Positions 44,334 to 54,177 are shown, counted from the stretch's first letter. The stretch: DNA of 64,000 nt from Dysgonomonas sp. ZJ279 (GCF_011039205.1 NZ_JAAKEL010000016.1:1-64000), one strand, 5' to 3'. The notes: generated from the letters alone by a model not told the origin. Made by a program: numbers and translations.

Positions 44334-44657
44334 ATGTCAAAGAAAGACTTAACAAAAGAACAAGAACAACTAGCACGCTTTGCTAAAGCAATGGGGCATC
44401 CTGTCCGCATAGCCATCCTTCAACTACTGGCAAGCCAAACGTGTTGTTATCATGGTGATATGTCTGAAATACTACCCGTAGCCAAAAGCACCCTTTCGCA
44501 ACATTTGAATGAACTGAAAGATGCCGGACTTATACAGGGAACAATTACGCTTCCCACCGTAAAGTACTGCATTCACAGAGGCAATTGGGAAACAGCACAA
44601 AGATTATTCTCTGCTTTTTTCAAAGACATTCAGTTCGATTCGGATTGCGAATCATAA
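44334..44657 (+). CDS. arsR: ArsR-family metalloregulator of the ars operon
   Basis: The 107-residue product (start ATG 44334; the frame opens earlier only at a TTG) is a winged-helix repressor: GHPVRIAILQLLASQTCCYH, then VAKSTLSQHLNELKDAGLIQ. The adjacent cysteines in TCCYHGD are a plausible As(III) site, though they differ from the ELCVCDL motif of E. coli ArsR. It lies at the head of arsC, acr3 and arsM and probably represses them through the inverted repeats at 44297-44314 and 44674-44698. Confidence 0.9.
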   Translation: MSKKDLTKEQEQLARFAKAMGHPVRIAILQLLASQTCCYHGDMSEILPVAKSTLSQHLNELKDAGLIQGTITLPTVKYCIHRGNWETAQRLFSAFFKDIQFDSDCES

Positions 44658-44673
44658 AAAATTTGCATTTATC

Positions 44674-44698
44674 ATTCGTAGTTCCACGAATAGCGAAC
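44674..44698 (+). promoter_or_regulatory. Second ArsR-type operator, before the GNAT gene
   Basis: ATTCGT (44674-44679) pairs with ACGAAT (44686-44691), and overlapping AGTTC (44680-44684) pairs with GAACT (44694-44698). The half-sites resemble the operator in front of arsR. Confidence 0.5.
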
Positions 44699-44739
44699 TA
44701 TAAAAGGAATAGAAATAAGAATAAAAGATCAATAAATAT

Positions 44740-45207
44740 ATGAATACAATCCGACTGGCAAAAGAAACAGATATAGAGCCAATAAAGAAACTCTATCAAG
44801 AAACAATCCTATCCGTAAACATCAAAGATTATACATTCGAACAGGTTGACCTGTGGGCGAAGCGTGGAGTGGATAATAACGTTTGGTTGCACCGTATCAA
44901 TGAAGAATATTTCATCGTCTGTGAAATTGAAAATCAACTAGTAGGCTTCTGCTCTCTCAAACCTGGTGGTTATTTAAATACTCTCTTTGTACACAAAAAA
45001 TTTCAAGGGCAGGGTATTGCAAAGGCTTTGTTATTGAATATAGAGCAACACGCCCAAGAAGTCGGAAGCGAAGAAATAAGCGCGGATGTATCTCTTACTG
45101 CTAACGGTTTCTTTTTGAAAAACGGCTATATTGACTTAGGGCAACAAACTGTCTGTATAGGCATACCGATGATTAATAGTAAAATGATTAAACAACTAAA
45201 GAAATAA
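44740..45207 (+). CDS. GNAT-family acetyltransferase in the ars operon
   Basis: The 155-residue enzyme has a GNAT fold with the acetyl-CoA loop VHKKFQGQGIAKALL near residue 88 and a C-terminal ANGFFLKNGY segment. Acetyltransferases (some called ArsN) recur in arsenic operons, where certain members detoxify organo-arsenicals such as phosphinothricin-like arsinothricin. This copy is related only loosely to those by size, so the substrate is open. It is 5 bp upstream of arsC. Confidence 0.8.
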   Translation: MNTIRLAKETDIEPIKKLYQETILSVNIKDYTFEQVDLWAKRGVDNNVWLHRINEEYFIVCEIENQLVGFCSLKPGGYLNTLFVHKKFQGQGIAKALLLNIEQHAQEVGSEEISADVSLTANGFFLKNGYIDLGQQTVCIGIPMINSKMIKQLKK

Positions 45208-45212
45208 TATAA

Positions 45213-45635
45213 ATGAAAGTACTTATTCTTTGCACAGGCAATAGCTGCCGCAGCCAGATGGCTCATGGTTTCCTTCAATCGTTCGATCCTTCCCTTATCG
45301 TCTGCTCGGCAGGAACAAAGGCAAGCGGAAAACTAAATCCCAAAGCGGTTGAAGTAATGAAAGAAGCAGGGATAGATATTTCACATCACACCTCTGACAG
45401 CGTTGATAAATACCTGAATGACGAATGGGATTATGTAATTACTGTTTGTGGTGGTGCGAATGAAAGCTGCCCCACATTTACAGGTAAAGTAAAACACCGT
45501 TTACATATCGGCTTTGATGATCCTTCTGATGCTGTGGGTACACCTGAGTTTATACAATCGGAGTATATCCGTGTGCGTGACGAAATTAAAAAAGGATTTT
45601 ATGAGTTTTACCTTAAAGAGATAAAAGGAAAATGA
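45213..45635 (+). CDS. arsC: Arsenate reductase, low-molecular-weight phosphatase type
   Basis: The 140-residue protein carries the phosphatase loop [12 protein letters not shown] (nucleophilic cysteine 7, also cysteine 12) and the resolving region [10 protein letters not shown] near residue 80. It reduces arsenate to arsenite with thioredoxin as electron donor. Its stop overlaps the start of acr3 by 4 bp (ATGA), so the arsenite produced is handed to the co-expressed efflux pump. Confidence 0.95.
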   Translation: MKVLILCTGNSCRSQMAHGFLQSFDPSLIVCSAGTKASGKLNPKAVEVMKEAGIDISHHTSDSVDKYLNDEWDYVITVCGGANESCPTFTGKVKHRLHIGFDDPSDAVGTPEFIQSEYIRVRDEIKKGFYEFYLKEIKGK

Positions 45636-46678
45636 GTTTTTTAGATAAAAACTTAACCCTCTGGATATTCTTGGCTATGGCTATTGGGGTGGGATTAGGT
45701 TATTTCTTTCCTTCGGTATCTGCAACGGTAGATTCCATGTCTAGCGGAACTACAAATATTCCTTTGGCTGTCGGGCTTATTCTGATGATGTACCCGCCAC
45801 TGGCTAAAGTTGATTATAAACTCTTACCAAAGGTCTTTACGAATGTAAAGATATTGGGTACGTCCTTATTCTTAAACTGGATTGTCAGCCCTGTATTGAT
45901 GTTTATATTGGCTATTACATTTTTACAGGACTATCCTGAATACATGGTTGGGGTTATTCTGATCGGCTTGGCTCGCTGTATAGCGATGGTATTGGTCTGG
46001 AACGATCTGGCGGAAGGCAATACGGAATACGGTGCAGGCTTGGTTGCCCTCAATAGTATTTTTCAAGTGTTCTTTTACAGTTTTTACGCTTGGTTATTTA
46101 TAACAATACTGCCTCCCTATTTCGGTTTCGAGGGTGCTATTGTCTATATATCTATTGGTACGATTGCCGAAACGGTAGCTATCTATTTGGGTATTCCTTT
46201 CCTGATGGGTATGCTTAGTCGTCTGATATTGGTAAAAGTGAAAGGGGAACTATGGTATAAGGAGAAATTTATTCCTGCTATATCGCCTATAACTTTAATT
46301 GCTTTACTGCTTACCATTGTTTTAATGTTCAGCCTTAAGGGCGAATTGATTGTACAAATCCCAATGGATGTGGTACGCATTGCTATTCCTTTGCTGATCT
46401 ATTTTGTGGTGATGTTCTTTATCAGCTTTTTTGTGAGTAAGGCGATGGGGGCTAGTTATGATAAGAATGCTTCTATTTCGTTTACTGCCACAGGCAATAA
46501 TTTTGAACTGGCTATTGCGGTTGCTATCGGTGTTTTCGGTATTCACAGCGGACAGGCGTTTGCAGGAGTTGTGGGTCCATTGGTCGAAGTGCCTGTTCTG
46601 ATTGCTCTGGTAAATGTGGCTTTTTGGTTGAAAAAAAAATATTACAAAAATGAATTATCAAATAATATAAAACGCTGA
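45632..46678 (+). CDS. acr3: ACR3-type arsenite efflux permease
   Basis: The 348-residue inner-membrane protein has ten predicted segments. The conserved cysteine of the fourth segment appears in [19 protein letters not shown], and the C-terminal glutamate region in [16 protein letters not shown]. Both are hallmarks of ACR3 carriers, which export arsenite using the proton gradient. It lies between arsC and arsM with nearly no spacing. Confidence 0.95.
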   Translation: MSFLDKNLTLWIFLAMAIGVGLGYFFPSVSATVDSMSSGTTNIPLAVGLILMMYPPLAKVDYKLLPKVFTNVKILGTSLFLNWIVSPVLMFILAITFLQDYPEYMVGVILIGLARCIAMVLVWNDLAEGNTEYGAGLVALNSIFQVFFYSFYAWLFITILPPYFGFEGAIVYISIGTIAETVAIYLGIPFLMGMLSRLILVKVKGELWYKEKFIPAISPITLIALLLTIVLMFSLKGELIVQIPMDVVRIAIPLLIYFVVMFFISFFVSKAMGASYDKNASISFTATGNNFELAIAVAIGVFGIHSGQAFAGVVGPLVEVPVLIALVNVAFWLKKKYYKNELSNNIKR

Positions 46679-46682
46679 ACTG

Positions 46683-47492
46683 ATGAAAACAAACAAGGAA
46701 AAAAAAGAGATGGTAAAGCAACAATATAGCGAATTGGCTTTGAATAGTGATCTGCTTAAATCGGGTTGCTGCTGCGGCACGAACCCCAATACGCCATCAA
46801 AAAAGGTATTTACTATAATGAGTGAAGATTACAGTGAATTGAAAGGATACGAAGCTGATGCGGACTTGGGTGTAGGTTGCGGATTACCGACAGAATATGC
46901 AGGGATTAAAGAGGGTGATACTGTTATTGATTTAGGATCGGGAGCTGGCAACGATTGTTTTATTGCACGAGCGGAAGCAGGCGAAAGCGGCAAAGTGATA
47001 GGCATAGACTTTTCTCCTCAAATGATAGAGAAAGCTCGCAAGAATGCATCCAAACGTGGATACACCAATGTTGAATTTATGGAAGGGGATATTGAAGAAA
47101 TGCCTGTAGCCGACAATACTGCCGATGTGGTTGTAAGTAATTGTGTTCTAAATTTACTACCTGAAAAGGATAAGATTTTTAAAGAGATTTACCGTGTTCT
47201 CAAAAAGGGCAGCCATTTCTGTATTTCGGATGTGGTACTGAATGGTGTGTTTCCTAAAGAGTTTACCGATAATGCTTCGATGTATGCAGGGTGTATAGCC
47301 AGTGCCATTCAAAAAGAGGATTATTTAAAGGAAATAGAAAAAGCAAACTTCACTAATATTAAAGTGGAAAGAACAAAAACAGTTGTTATTCCTGATGATG
47401 TTTTACAGGAACATTTGGATGAGGCAACTATCGCTAAGTATAAAGCGGGTAATGTGGGGATTTATTCTATTACGGTGACCGGGAGAAAGTGA
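46683..47492 (+). CDS. arsM: Arsenite S-adenosylmethionine methyltransferase
   Basis: The 269-residue enzyme methylates trivalent arsenic. It has the SAM-binding VIDLGSGAGNDCFIAR, and cysteines matching the arsenic site: GCCCG near residue 29, LGVGCGLPT (about 63), VVSNCVLNLLP (about 150) and MYAGCIASA (about 205). It ends the operon and is followed by a terminator and the right copy of the flanking direct repeat. A 3' relic of a near-identical gene is at 25769-25918. Confidence 0.93.
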   Translation: MKTNKEKKEMVKQQYSELALNSDLLKSGCCCGTNPNTPSKKVFTIMSEDYSELKGYEADADLGVGCGLPTEYAGIKEGDTVIDLGSGAGNDCFIARAEAGESGKVIGIDFSPQMIEKARKNASKRGYTNVEFMEGDIEEMPVADNTADVVVSNCVLNLLPEKDKIFKEIYRVLKKGSHFCISDVVLNGVFPKEFTDNASMYAGCIASAIQKEDYLKEIEKANFTNIKVERTKTVVIPDDVLQEHLDEATIAKYKAGNVGIYSITVTGRK

Positions 47493-47534
47493 GAAATCCA
47501 CAAACTCAATAAAAGGATCAAATTTTATTTACGT

Positions 47535-47569
47535 TAAAAGCCTGTCAGATTATTACCGACAGGCTTTTA
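47535..47569 (+). terminator. Terminator of the ars operon
   Basis: TAAAAGCCTGTC (47535-47546) pairs perfectly with GACAGGCTTTTA (47558-47569) across an 11-base loop. It is 43 bp after the arsM stop. Confidence 0.8.
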
Positions 47570-47596
47570 CTATGCTAAATGTTCAGCTTATCAGAT

Positions 47597-47810
47597 TTCC
47601 GAAGAATAAAGTTGTGGAGTAAAGATCATTTTTCATTACTTATATCGAACTAATTATAAGTATGTCGTATCAATATTTCGGCAATGAATGGTAAGTTTTG
47701 TTTCAAAAAATAGCTTTGACCCGATCAGGAGCTAACCTCAATAAGTCATTTCGACTTTCTTTTTAATTACCTCAACTTTTTAAGTGGCGGTATATTTATT
47801 ATCATTTTTT
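47597..47810. repeat. Direct repeat, right copy, flanking the ars segment
   Basis: Counterpart of 42203-42414 in the same orientation. It begins inside what would be the last codons of the same truncated frame (P-KNKVVE-stop) and ends at TTATCATTTTTT. The hairpin of the left copy is damaged here (CTCAACTTTTTAAGTGGCGG). The rest of the gap to 48008 holds nothing I can name. Confidence 0.88.
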
Positions 47811-48008
47811 AAGATAATTTATCAAAAACAGCAATACCTTTGTAACTGAAACACTCAATTAGTCAGAACACTTTAAGCCATAGTATTGCATAATCATTGT
47901 TACTATTCACTAATTGGATATCCCGATTAAATAGGCAAACTCCATAGGTATATTCAATATTTTATATCTATTTTTGTTCAATACTGAAATATCTATTAAT
48001 TATTTTTT

Positions 48009-49025
48009 ATGCCAAGAATTTACTATAACAAAGAAGAACTAAGTGGAAATAGCATTAATACAAATCTAATTAATTTAGATATTTTTCAATATATAAAAGA
48101 CAATACAAATAAGAACCTAATAGAGATTCCTCAGGTCAATAAATCTTTTTTTGGAATACTTAGAAAGCCAATTCTAATGTTTAGTTATGTTCTTATAAGT
48201 CGAGACGATTTTGAATACAAAACTTCCGAAGGGACTTTCTATCTGCCAGATGCTCTTATTTTCTATGATATAAATGATGCTCCTTTTCCTTCAAAATTCT
48301 ACTTTATTGCGCGAATCAAGGATAAAATAGAACTGCGAGAATGTTATGCAGGCGAAGGGGTAAAATGGTTCCAAATCCCGAATCTACACACAGAAATTAG
48401 CGACAAATCAATTGTAACCAAGATAGAGAACACCTTGAAACAAACTCAAAAGCTTGTGGCTACGATTTACAATATTGAAACCGAAAAAAATAAAAAAAAG
48501 AAACTAGAAGAAGAGCATTTAGAAAAAGAAAGACAGAAACCTTACATCAGTCTGGAAGAGAAAGGTGCTTATCAAAAAATAGGTGAGATATGCTTAGCTG
48601 ATAAGAGGATGAAATCGGAGTTCAATGATTTTCTTGATGGGCTGAAGAGTTATGACAAATACGAAACTTTAGATTCAGTGATAACATATCTAAATGATAG
48701 AAATATGTGGTTAATAATGAATCTTGATTGGAAAGCAGGAGTTGAAGATTTAGAATGGAGCATACAATCTACTCTAAAACAAAATTTCACTCAATCCATT
48801 CCTTTACCTCAGGCAGAGGATATGGATGATAATATTACCATTTCACACAATGGCGTATTTGCTAAGTTTGACAATACTCTAAGAGAAAATGGTCTGCAAA
48901 TAAGTTTAATAGATACTGAATCTGATGAATATCTATTAATGATACATACTATAGAGAGGAAGCTGGAAGTGAAAGAAGCTGTTAATAAAACAGGATACAA
49001 GTATCAAGAGGTAGCAAATTTGTAG
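48009..49025 (+). CDS. DUF6630-domain protein with an unknown N-terminal half
   Basis: The 338-residue soluble protein has three parts: an N-terminal half (1-150) with beta-rich wording PILMFSYVLISRDDF that I do not recognise, a charged helix (EKNKKKKLEEEHLEKERQK, about 157-176), and a C-terminal DUF6630-like domain with WLIMNLDWKAGVEDLEWSIQ, ITISHNGVFAKFDNTLRENG and LIDTESDEYLLMIH. DUF6630 proteins are of unknown function. The gene is AT-rich and lies just outside the ars-flanking repeat, so it may be cargo of the same mobile region. Confidence 0.65.
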   Translation: MPRIYYNKEELSGNSINTNLINLDIFQYIKDNTNKNLIEIPQVNKSFFGILRKPILMFSYVLISRDDFEYKTSEGTFYLPDALIFYDINDAPFPSKFYFIARIKDKIELRECYAGEGVKWFQIPNLHTEISDKSIVTKIENTLKQTQKLVATIYNIETEKNKKKKLEEEHLEKERQKPYISLEEKGAYQKIGEICLADKRMKSEFNDFLDGLKSYDKYETLDSVITYLNDRNMWLIMNLDWKAGVEDLEWSIQSTLKQNFTQSIPLPQAEDMDDNITISHNGVFAKFDNTLRENGLQISLIDTESDEYLLMIHTIERKLEVKEAVNKTGYKYQEVANL

Positions 49026-49173
49026 TGGAAGTATAAAGCGAGACAAACTATCCTAATTCAGTTTGATGAAAATGAATCAAGATAATTTGACTTCGCGACA
49101 GTTTTGAACATTCCGTCTTTTAGTAAATAAGGATTATTTTCCCAATCTACTTGTTTCAAAATGCGTTTAAGAG

Positions 49174-49314
49174 GATGCGTATAATAAAGCAGCAGAACCC
49201 AAAGAACTGTTTGTTGTTCCCGGAGCTTCACACGTCGATCTGTACGACAGACCTGAGTATATGGCGGTATCACTACCCAAAATGGATTCATTCTTTAAAC
49301 AATATCTTAAATAA
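49174..49314 (+). pseudogene. 3' relic of an alpha/beta hydrolase
   Basis: The frame reads AAEPKELFVVPGASHVDLYD then RPEYMAVSLPKMDSFFKQYL to TAA 49314. The G-A-S-H-V-D-L-Y-D segment is the end of a dienelactone-hydrolase-like alpha/beta hydrolase and includes the catalytic-histidine region. Nothing upstream in this frame belongs to the family, so most of the gene is deleted. It directly precedes the cupin gene, its usual partner type in Bacteroidetes. Confidence 0.8.
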
Positions 49315-49319
49315 CAATC

Positions 49320-49823
49320 ATGAAAAAAATTAGCATAGCATTAGTAGCTGTTATAGCATTTGGATTCACTGCATGCTGCAATAATCAAAAAAACACAAAT
49401 GAAATGGAAACAGCAAATAACAAAGAAACAACTCTGATTTTTCCAAAAGGAGATGTAATCAATAATGATTATTTCAGTGGAAAAGCATGGCTGAAAATGT
49501 TGGTTACCGATAAAGAAAACTTTGATGCAACTGTCGGAAACGTGATATTCGAGTCCGGAGTCAGAAACAATTGGCATTCGTATCCGGGCGGTCAAATATT
49601 ACTCTGCACAAGAGGAACAGGCTACTATCAGGAAAAAGGGAAACCGATTCAACTGCTCACTGTAGGCGATGTTGTTGAAATTTTACCCGATATCATCCAT
49701 TGGCATGGTGCAACACCCGATAGTGAATTTGAGCATATAGCAATCGGCACACAGTCAAGTAAAGGTGCTGTTGTATGGCTAGAACCTGTAACTGATGAAG
49801 AATATAATAGTTATAAGAAATAA
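49320..49823 (+). CDS. Cupin-domain lipoprotein
   Basis: The 167-residue protein has a lipoprotein signal (MKKISIALVAVIAFGFTACC; lipobox cysteine 19 or 20) and a single cupin fold. Metal-site candidates are RNNWHSYPGGQ in the first motif and GDVVEILPDIIHWHGATPD in the second. It is likely periplasmic and lipid-anchored. Small cupins of this sort accompany carboxymuconolactone decarboxylases and alpha/beta hydrolases; the hydrolase relic just upstream fits. The reaction is unknown. Confidence 0.85.
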   Translation: MKKISIALVAVIAFGFTACCNNQKNTNEMETANNKETTLIFPKGDVINNDYFSGKAWLKMLVTDKENFDATVGNVIFESGVRNNWHSYPGGQILLCTRGTGYYQEKGKPIQLLTVGDVVEILPDIIHWHGATPDSEFEHIAIGTQSSKGAVVWLEPVTDEEYNSYKK

Positions 49824-49910
49824 ACAGACAGCCTAAAACATAAGTAAAATTAAATAATAGTGTAAAAACATCAATTTTAGGCTTTGGAGTATATTAAATA
49901 AAATCTAAGG

Positions 49911-49945
49911 AAACCTCTATAAATTAATTATCTCTATAGAGGTTT
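49911..49945 (+). terminator. Terminator downstream of the cupin gene
   Basis: AAACCTCTATA (49911-49921) pairs perfectly with TATAGAGGTTT (49935-49945), 13-base loop, then TTTTA. Confidence 0.85.
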
Positions 49946-50066
49946 TTTTACAAAAACACCTCTTATGACAGTAGAATATCAAATTAGGACAACAAATCGA
50001 AACCAAATATATCGGTAAAAAATGATAACTATTCGTCAAATAATTCCATGATTCGTCTATGATATT

Positions 50067-50262
50067 TATAAAATAACTTTTAGAAACATTTTCTACCTTA
50101 GAAAAAATTGTCCGAATATTAACGAGCTTGTACCTTTAAAACACTCTATTTGATCTTGATCCTGAAAGGAAAATACTCCTTCAATATTCTAGCTTACATA
50201 ATGAACAATACATACTCAAAGTCGGTAAAATTATCAGCTAGATAACTTACTCAAAAGAACAT
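50067..50262 (+). pseudogene. Heavily decayed 5' relic of a tyrosine recombinase
   Basis: Pieces in shifting frames match the truncated integrase at 42942-43739: KITFRNIFYLRKNCPNINEL (from 50070), then LDPERKILLQYSSLHNEQYI and LKVGK before a stop. The order matches, but the segment between the pieces is deleted and stops occur. It is therefore a fourth integrase remnant of the same family in this window. The remaining bases 50263-50458 form an AT-rich leader of the next gene. Confidence 0.8.
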
Positions 50263-50458
50263 GTTTAGTGGCTAAAAAAATAAGATAAATAAACTTGATA
50301 AAAATATATTAAGTAGTACATTTACACCTGATTTTTAATTTATTTCATTGTTCTATTATTCCTTTAACGGATAAAGTATAAAGACAAATGAAATCATAAA
50401 AATTGAAAAATTACAAAACTAATCAATTTGAACTTACAAATTAAAATGTACATCAACA

Positions 50459-51691
50459 ATGAGAACAATACATTTAAAAAAATTAACATTTCTCATTTTC
50501 GGACTACTGGTGTTGCATGCACAGGGTCAAGTAACAATAGGCAGTAACAACGCACCCAACAAAGGGGCTTTGCTTGATCTGAAAGAAACTGTGGATGGAA
50601 ATTCTAATAAAGGATTAATTTTGCCTCGCGTTGCTCTAAATTCATTAACTACTACGGTTACAGATCTTAAAGTCACAATAAATGGATCTGTAGGTAGTAT
50701 TCCATGGGACATCAACGAGCATATAGGTTTAATGGTGTATAACACGAATGAAGATCGTTGCGCAGCTACCCCTATCTATAAGGGTTTATATGTTTGGAAC
50801 GGACAAACCTGGCAATATTTGGGACAAACCAACCAACCTTCTCCCAGTGTTTATGAGGTATCTGATCCACGGGATAGTGAAGTGTATCTGGCACGTAGCT
50901 TCGGAGCAGCTGGTGATTGGATGCTTGAAAATATACGTTACGATCCAATTATCCATCCTTATACCGGTTTTACTGGTTTCACGCATACCGCAAATTCTGC
51001 GGTATCCCCTTATACCAACAAATATTTTGCTTATGCTGAAGGAGATACAAATCCTTATATTCCTGCTAACCATCCATCTTCTGACTGGAGGCTAAAGATA
51101 AAAAACGGCTTGTTATACAACTGGGCAGCTGCTACCAACGGAGAAAACCCTTCCGTAGCTAATCAAGGACAAACACCTACAGGTACCGATCCGGTAGCTT
51201 CTGTTCAAGGTATTTGTCCTAATGGATGGCATGTGCCAAGTGATAAAGAATGGAATGACTTGGAACGCCACATTTATAATAATGCTCATTTGTACAGCAG
51301 CTATAGCGAATCGGAAAAAAATACATGGGTTCCTTGGGAAACTGTTTGGGAATACGGTACATCATTTCCTGGATATGGATGGCGTCCATCATCGACCGCA
51401 ACCAATGCCCAAGGAGCGGCTATAAAATCGGTATGTCCACCAAATGGTAACAGCACGGTCACCAATGGCAAAAGTTTCTCTGCGTTATTAGGTGGATTTA
51501 ATGCTCTTCTTGCCGGTTATGCTTCCGGTGGCTCCACTGGCAATTACGGTTACGGTTGTTTCTTTTGGTCGTCAAGTAGCAGTGGTAATAGCAACGCATG
51601 GTTCCGGAATCTGACTGATAGTAATGCATCGGTGTACAGATTTGAGAATTCTCGCTCCTTTATGTTTTTTGTTCGTTGCAAGAAAAATTAG
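50459..51691 (+). CDS. FISUMP-domain secreted protein 1
   Basis: The 410-residue protein has a signal peptide ending HAQG (about residue 23), a common Bacteroidetes N-terminal module (QVTIGSNNAPNKGALLDLKE, then KGLILPRV) and a C-terminal FISUMP (Fib_succ_major) domain (about 210-410: LLYNWAAATNGE, GICPNGWHVPSDKEWNDLE, GYGCFFWSSSSSGNSNAWFR, SFMFFVRCKKN). Such proteins are exported and probably surface-exposed; a lectin- or adhesin-like role is suggested for the family but unproven. A paralogue follows downstream. Confidence 0.8.
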   Translation: MRTIHLKKLTFLIFGLLVLHAQGQVTIGSNNAPNKGALLDLKETVDGNSNKGLILPRVALNSLTTTVTDLKVTINGSVGSIPWDINEHIGLMVYNTNEDRCAATPIYKGLYVWNGQTWQYLGQTNQPSPSVYEVSDPRDSEVYLARSFGAAGDWMLENIRYDPIIHPYTGFTGFTHTANSAVSPYTNKYFAYAEGDTNPYIPANHPSSDWRLKIKNGLLYNWAAATNGENPSVANQGQTPTGTDPVASVQGICPNGWHVPSDKEWNDLERHIYNNAHLYSSYSESEKNTWVPWETVWEYGTSFPGYGWRPSSTATNAQGAAIKSVCPPNGNSTVTNGKSFSALLGGFNALLAGYASGGSTGNYGYGCFFWSSSSSGNSNAWFRNLTDSNASVYRFENSRSFMFFVRCKKN

Positions 51692-52100
51692 TAATTTAAA
51701 TATTGGTTTTGATTCTGTGAATAGCAACCAAAAATTAATATTAACATAAAAAAACTTGCATAAACTAAATAAATGTTATCTTAGCACCATAATAATTATA
51801 AAAATAAGTTTGTTAAGGAACTTAATATATTTATAATACTAAAGAATTAAATGCTCAATTTCGGTCAAAATTAAATGACTTCCCACGTCATTGTTATTTC
51901 TGAATATTTTATAGTTAATCCTATTTTAAAAAAATGGGAAACTAGTTTTAGCCAACCCCTTCCAAAGAGAGGTTTAAATAGTTTATACATATCGTGCAAA
52001 TTTGCGCACAGTCTACCCAATTTTTTTTTTATCTTTATAGAAATAACATATACACCTCTATGCCATCCTTATCAACAATTAATTCAAATACTTTATCAAA
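51692..52100. other. Long AT-rich intergenic region between the FISUMP genes
   Basis: No gene or RNA is recognised in these 409 bases. A small palindrome, GCAAATTTGC, lies at about 51998-52007 within a GTGC/GCAC frame. A weak open frame from 51875 is rejected. A promoter for the second FISUMP gene must lie here, but I could not pick one with confidence. Confidence 0.5.
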
Positions 52101-54077
52101 ATGAAAATCAAAAACTTTACATTGCCCATACTTTGTACAATGCTATTTCTCATTCCTGCCACTTTGGTCGGACAAGTAACGATTGGCTCTGGTACTGCTC
52201 CTCGCAAAGGCGCATTGCTAGACCTAAAAGACAGCGACTCCCACGCCAATCCACAAGTGACGGCCAATAAAGGTTTTGCAATGCCTCGGGTAAAACTCAC
52301 TGATATGGATAACCTCTATCCTATGTTTACGGGAGACGAATCAGATTATGCAACTCAAAAAATGAGTCATGTCGGCTTAATCGTTTATAACATATCGGGA
52401 GAATCCATACCCAGATGTGCCCCTATACCCGATGGCTTATATTCGTGGGATGGCGAAAAATGGCGAAGTATATGGAGTCCTGATGAACCTGTCTCCATCG
52501 CCTTGGGCACCAAACGATATTATGACCTACCCAGTGGGCACGATGCTCGCGGAGCTATCAACATGCAAAGTTTTGATGTAACATGGTCTCCTGCCGGATT
52601 GCTGACTTATACTGAAAAAGCAATAACAGGTGCTAGTTTACAAGAAGGCGGTGTACTTTTTAGCAATGTAAATAGAACCGCTAGCCCTCTGAAAGCAAGC
52701 CCGGCAATCTTTAGCATGATACCCGATGCGATGACTATTAGTAATCCTGATTCGCCCTGGCAATCGAGAGAGACTGCATTGACTTTTACTATAAAGGACG
52801 AATGTGGCGAAACTGCAACCGAAACCATAACCCTCAATCAAACCAATTATGCTCTCAAAGTCAATAATCAGTTTAGCAGCAGTCAAAGTATCTATACCAC
52901 TGCCGGAAACGTTAAGTTGCCTGTAGAAGGAAATGTGGCATGGACAACCGTCAAAACCGACCCGAGTAATATTCTCTCAAGCACCAGCCCGACAGTTGGC
53001 AGTACTCAGGGGAGTGACAGAAAAGACGGTACTACAGTCAATTCTAACTTCCAGTATACCGTTGCGGCAGGAAATAAATACCAGACTGCAGATATCACTT
53101 TTAAAGACACCTAAGCTATCAAACGCTTCGACGATATTAAGGTATCGATACTAAATTGCACCACCGAGCCTAATATGGGAGAATGGAAAATCCGCGCCGA
53201 CCTCTCCGGATTTGCGAAAGATGTCCCACACCCTATCACCAAAATTGCCTGGCACACCGACCAAAATGATAATATTTTCTTCTCGGGGAACTTCGGCTAC
53301 GAAGATGCACCCACTAACACCAAAGAACGTCGTTGGATGATTACCAACCTTGCCGCCACCAGTTTTGCTGATACAGATCGTACCGGGACCGATGATACCG
53401 TACTACAAAATTTGGGCACTAGCCCATCTGCAACCAACAATTCTCTAAATCCACTTTGGTGTTATCCTAACGGAGGCACCGATGGTGCCACAGCCACCAC
53501 ATTCAACAACAATCCTCGCATAGGTCGCTTATACAATTGGGCAGCTGCAACCAACTCTAAAGGAAATACTACTACCGGCGAAGAAGGTATCAATGAGGGT
53601 GAAGAACTACATAAAACCACTATTAAGCGCCAAGGCATCTGTCCTAATGGCTGGCATCTCCCGTCCGATGCAGAATATACAGAATTGGAACAGGAAATCA
53701 ACCTCCATACCAGCCAATATAGCGGAATCGCTGATGCTAACGGAACAATTACCGTAGGTGATAATGAACGTGGCACTACTCACGGTCAGGGCATGAAAGA
53801 CTCATGCCCTGCTCCTGATGAAACAATCGTCCCCAACGGTTCATCCAACATTATTTCTTCCACGCTTCGCGGTGGCTTCGGAGTATTATTAGTCGGTTAT
53901 GCCAACGGCTCCAAAGCCAAGGAATACGGAGAAACAGGCATCTTCTGGAGTGCCAGCGGTAGTCCTCTTCCTTCCGGAGCGTGGTCTCGAAAGATACCTA
54001 AAAACTTAATGAATGTTACCCGTTATGCGTCAGTTCGGCACAGTTTGTTTTCCGTACGTTGCAAGAAGGATAATTAA
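52101..54077 (+). pseudogene. FISUMP-domain secreted protein 2, interrupted by an in-frame stop
   Basis: One reading frame spans 52101-54077 with a single TAA at 53112-53114; a C instead of the first T would give glutamine and a 658-residue chain. Part one has a signal peptide (LFLIPATLVGQ), the module QVTIGSGTAPRKGALLDLKD and beta-rich repeats. Part two holds the FISUMP domain (RLYNWAAATNSKG, GICPNGWHLPSDAEYTELEQ, GIFWSASGSPLPSGAWSRK, SLFSVRCKKDN). No frameshift occurs. Both halves remain well conserved, so the stop is recent, a sequencing error, or part of on/off switching. Confidence 0.82.
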
Positions 54078-54127
54078 AGTGCGTTTTTAATATATACATG
54101 CTAAAATTGTAATCAATTCATAAGATT

Positions 54128-54177
54128 AAAAATATTAGAGCCACAGAGGCTTATTTTCCTGTGGCTCTAATATTTTT
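54128..54177 (+). terminator. Strong terminator after the second FISUMP gene
   Basis: A perfect 19-bp stem: AAAAATATTAGAGCCACAG (54128-54146) with its reverse complement at 54159-54177, 12-base loop. The right arm ends in its own T-run. Confidence 0.9.
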
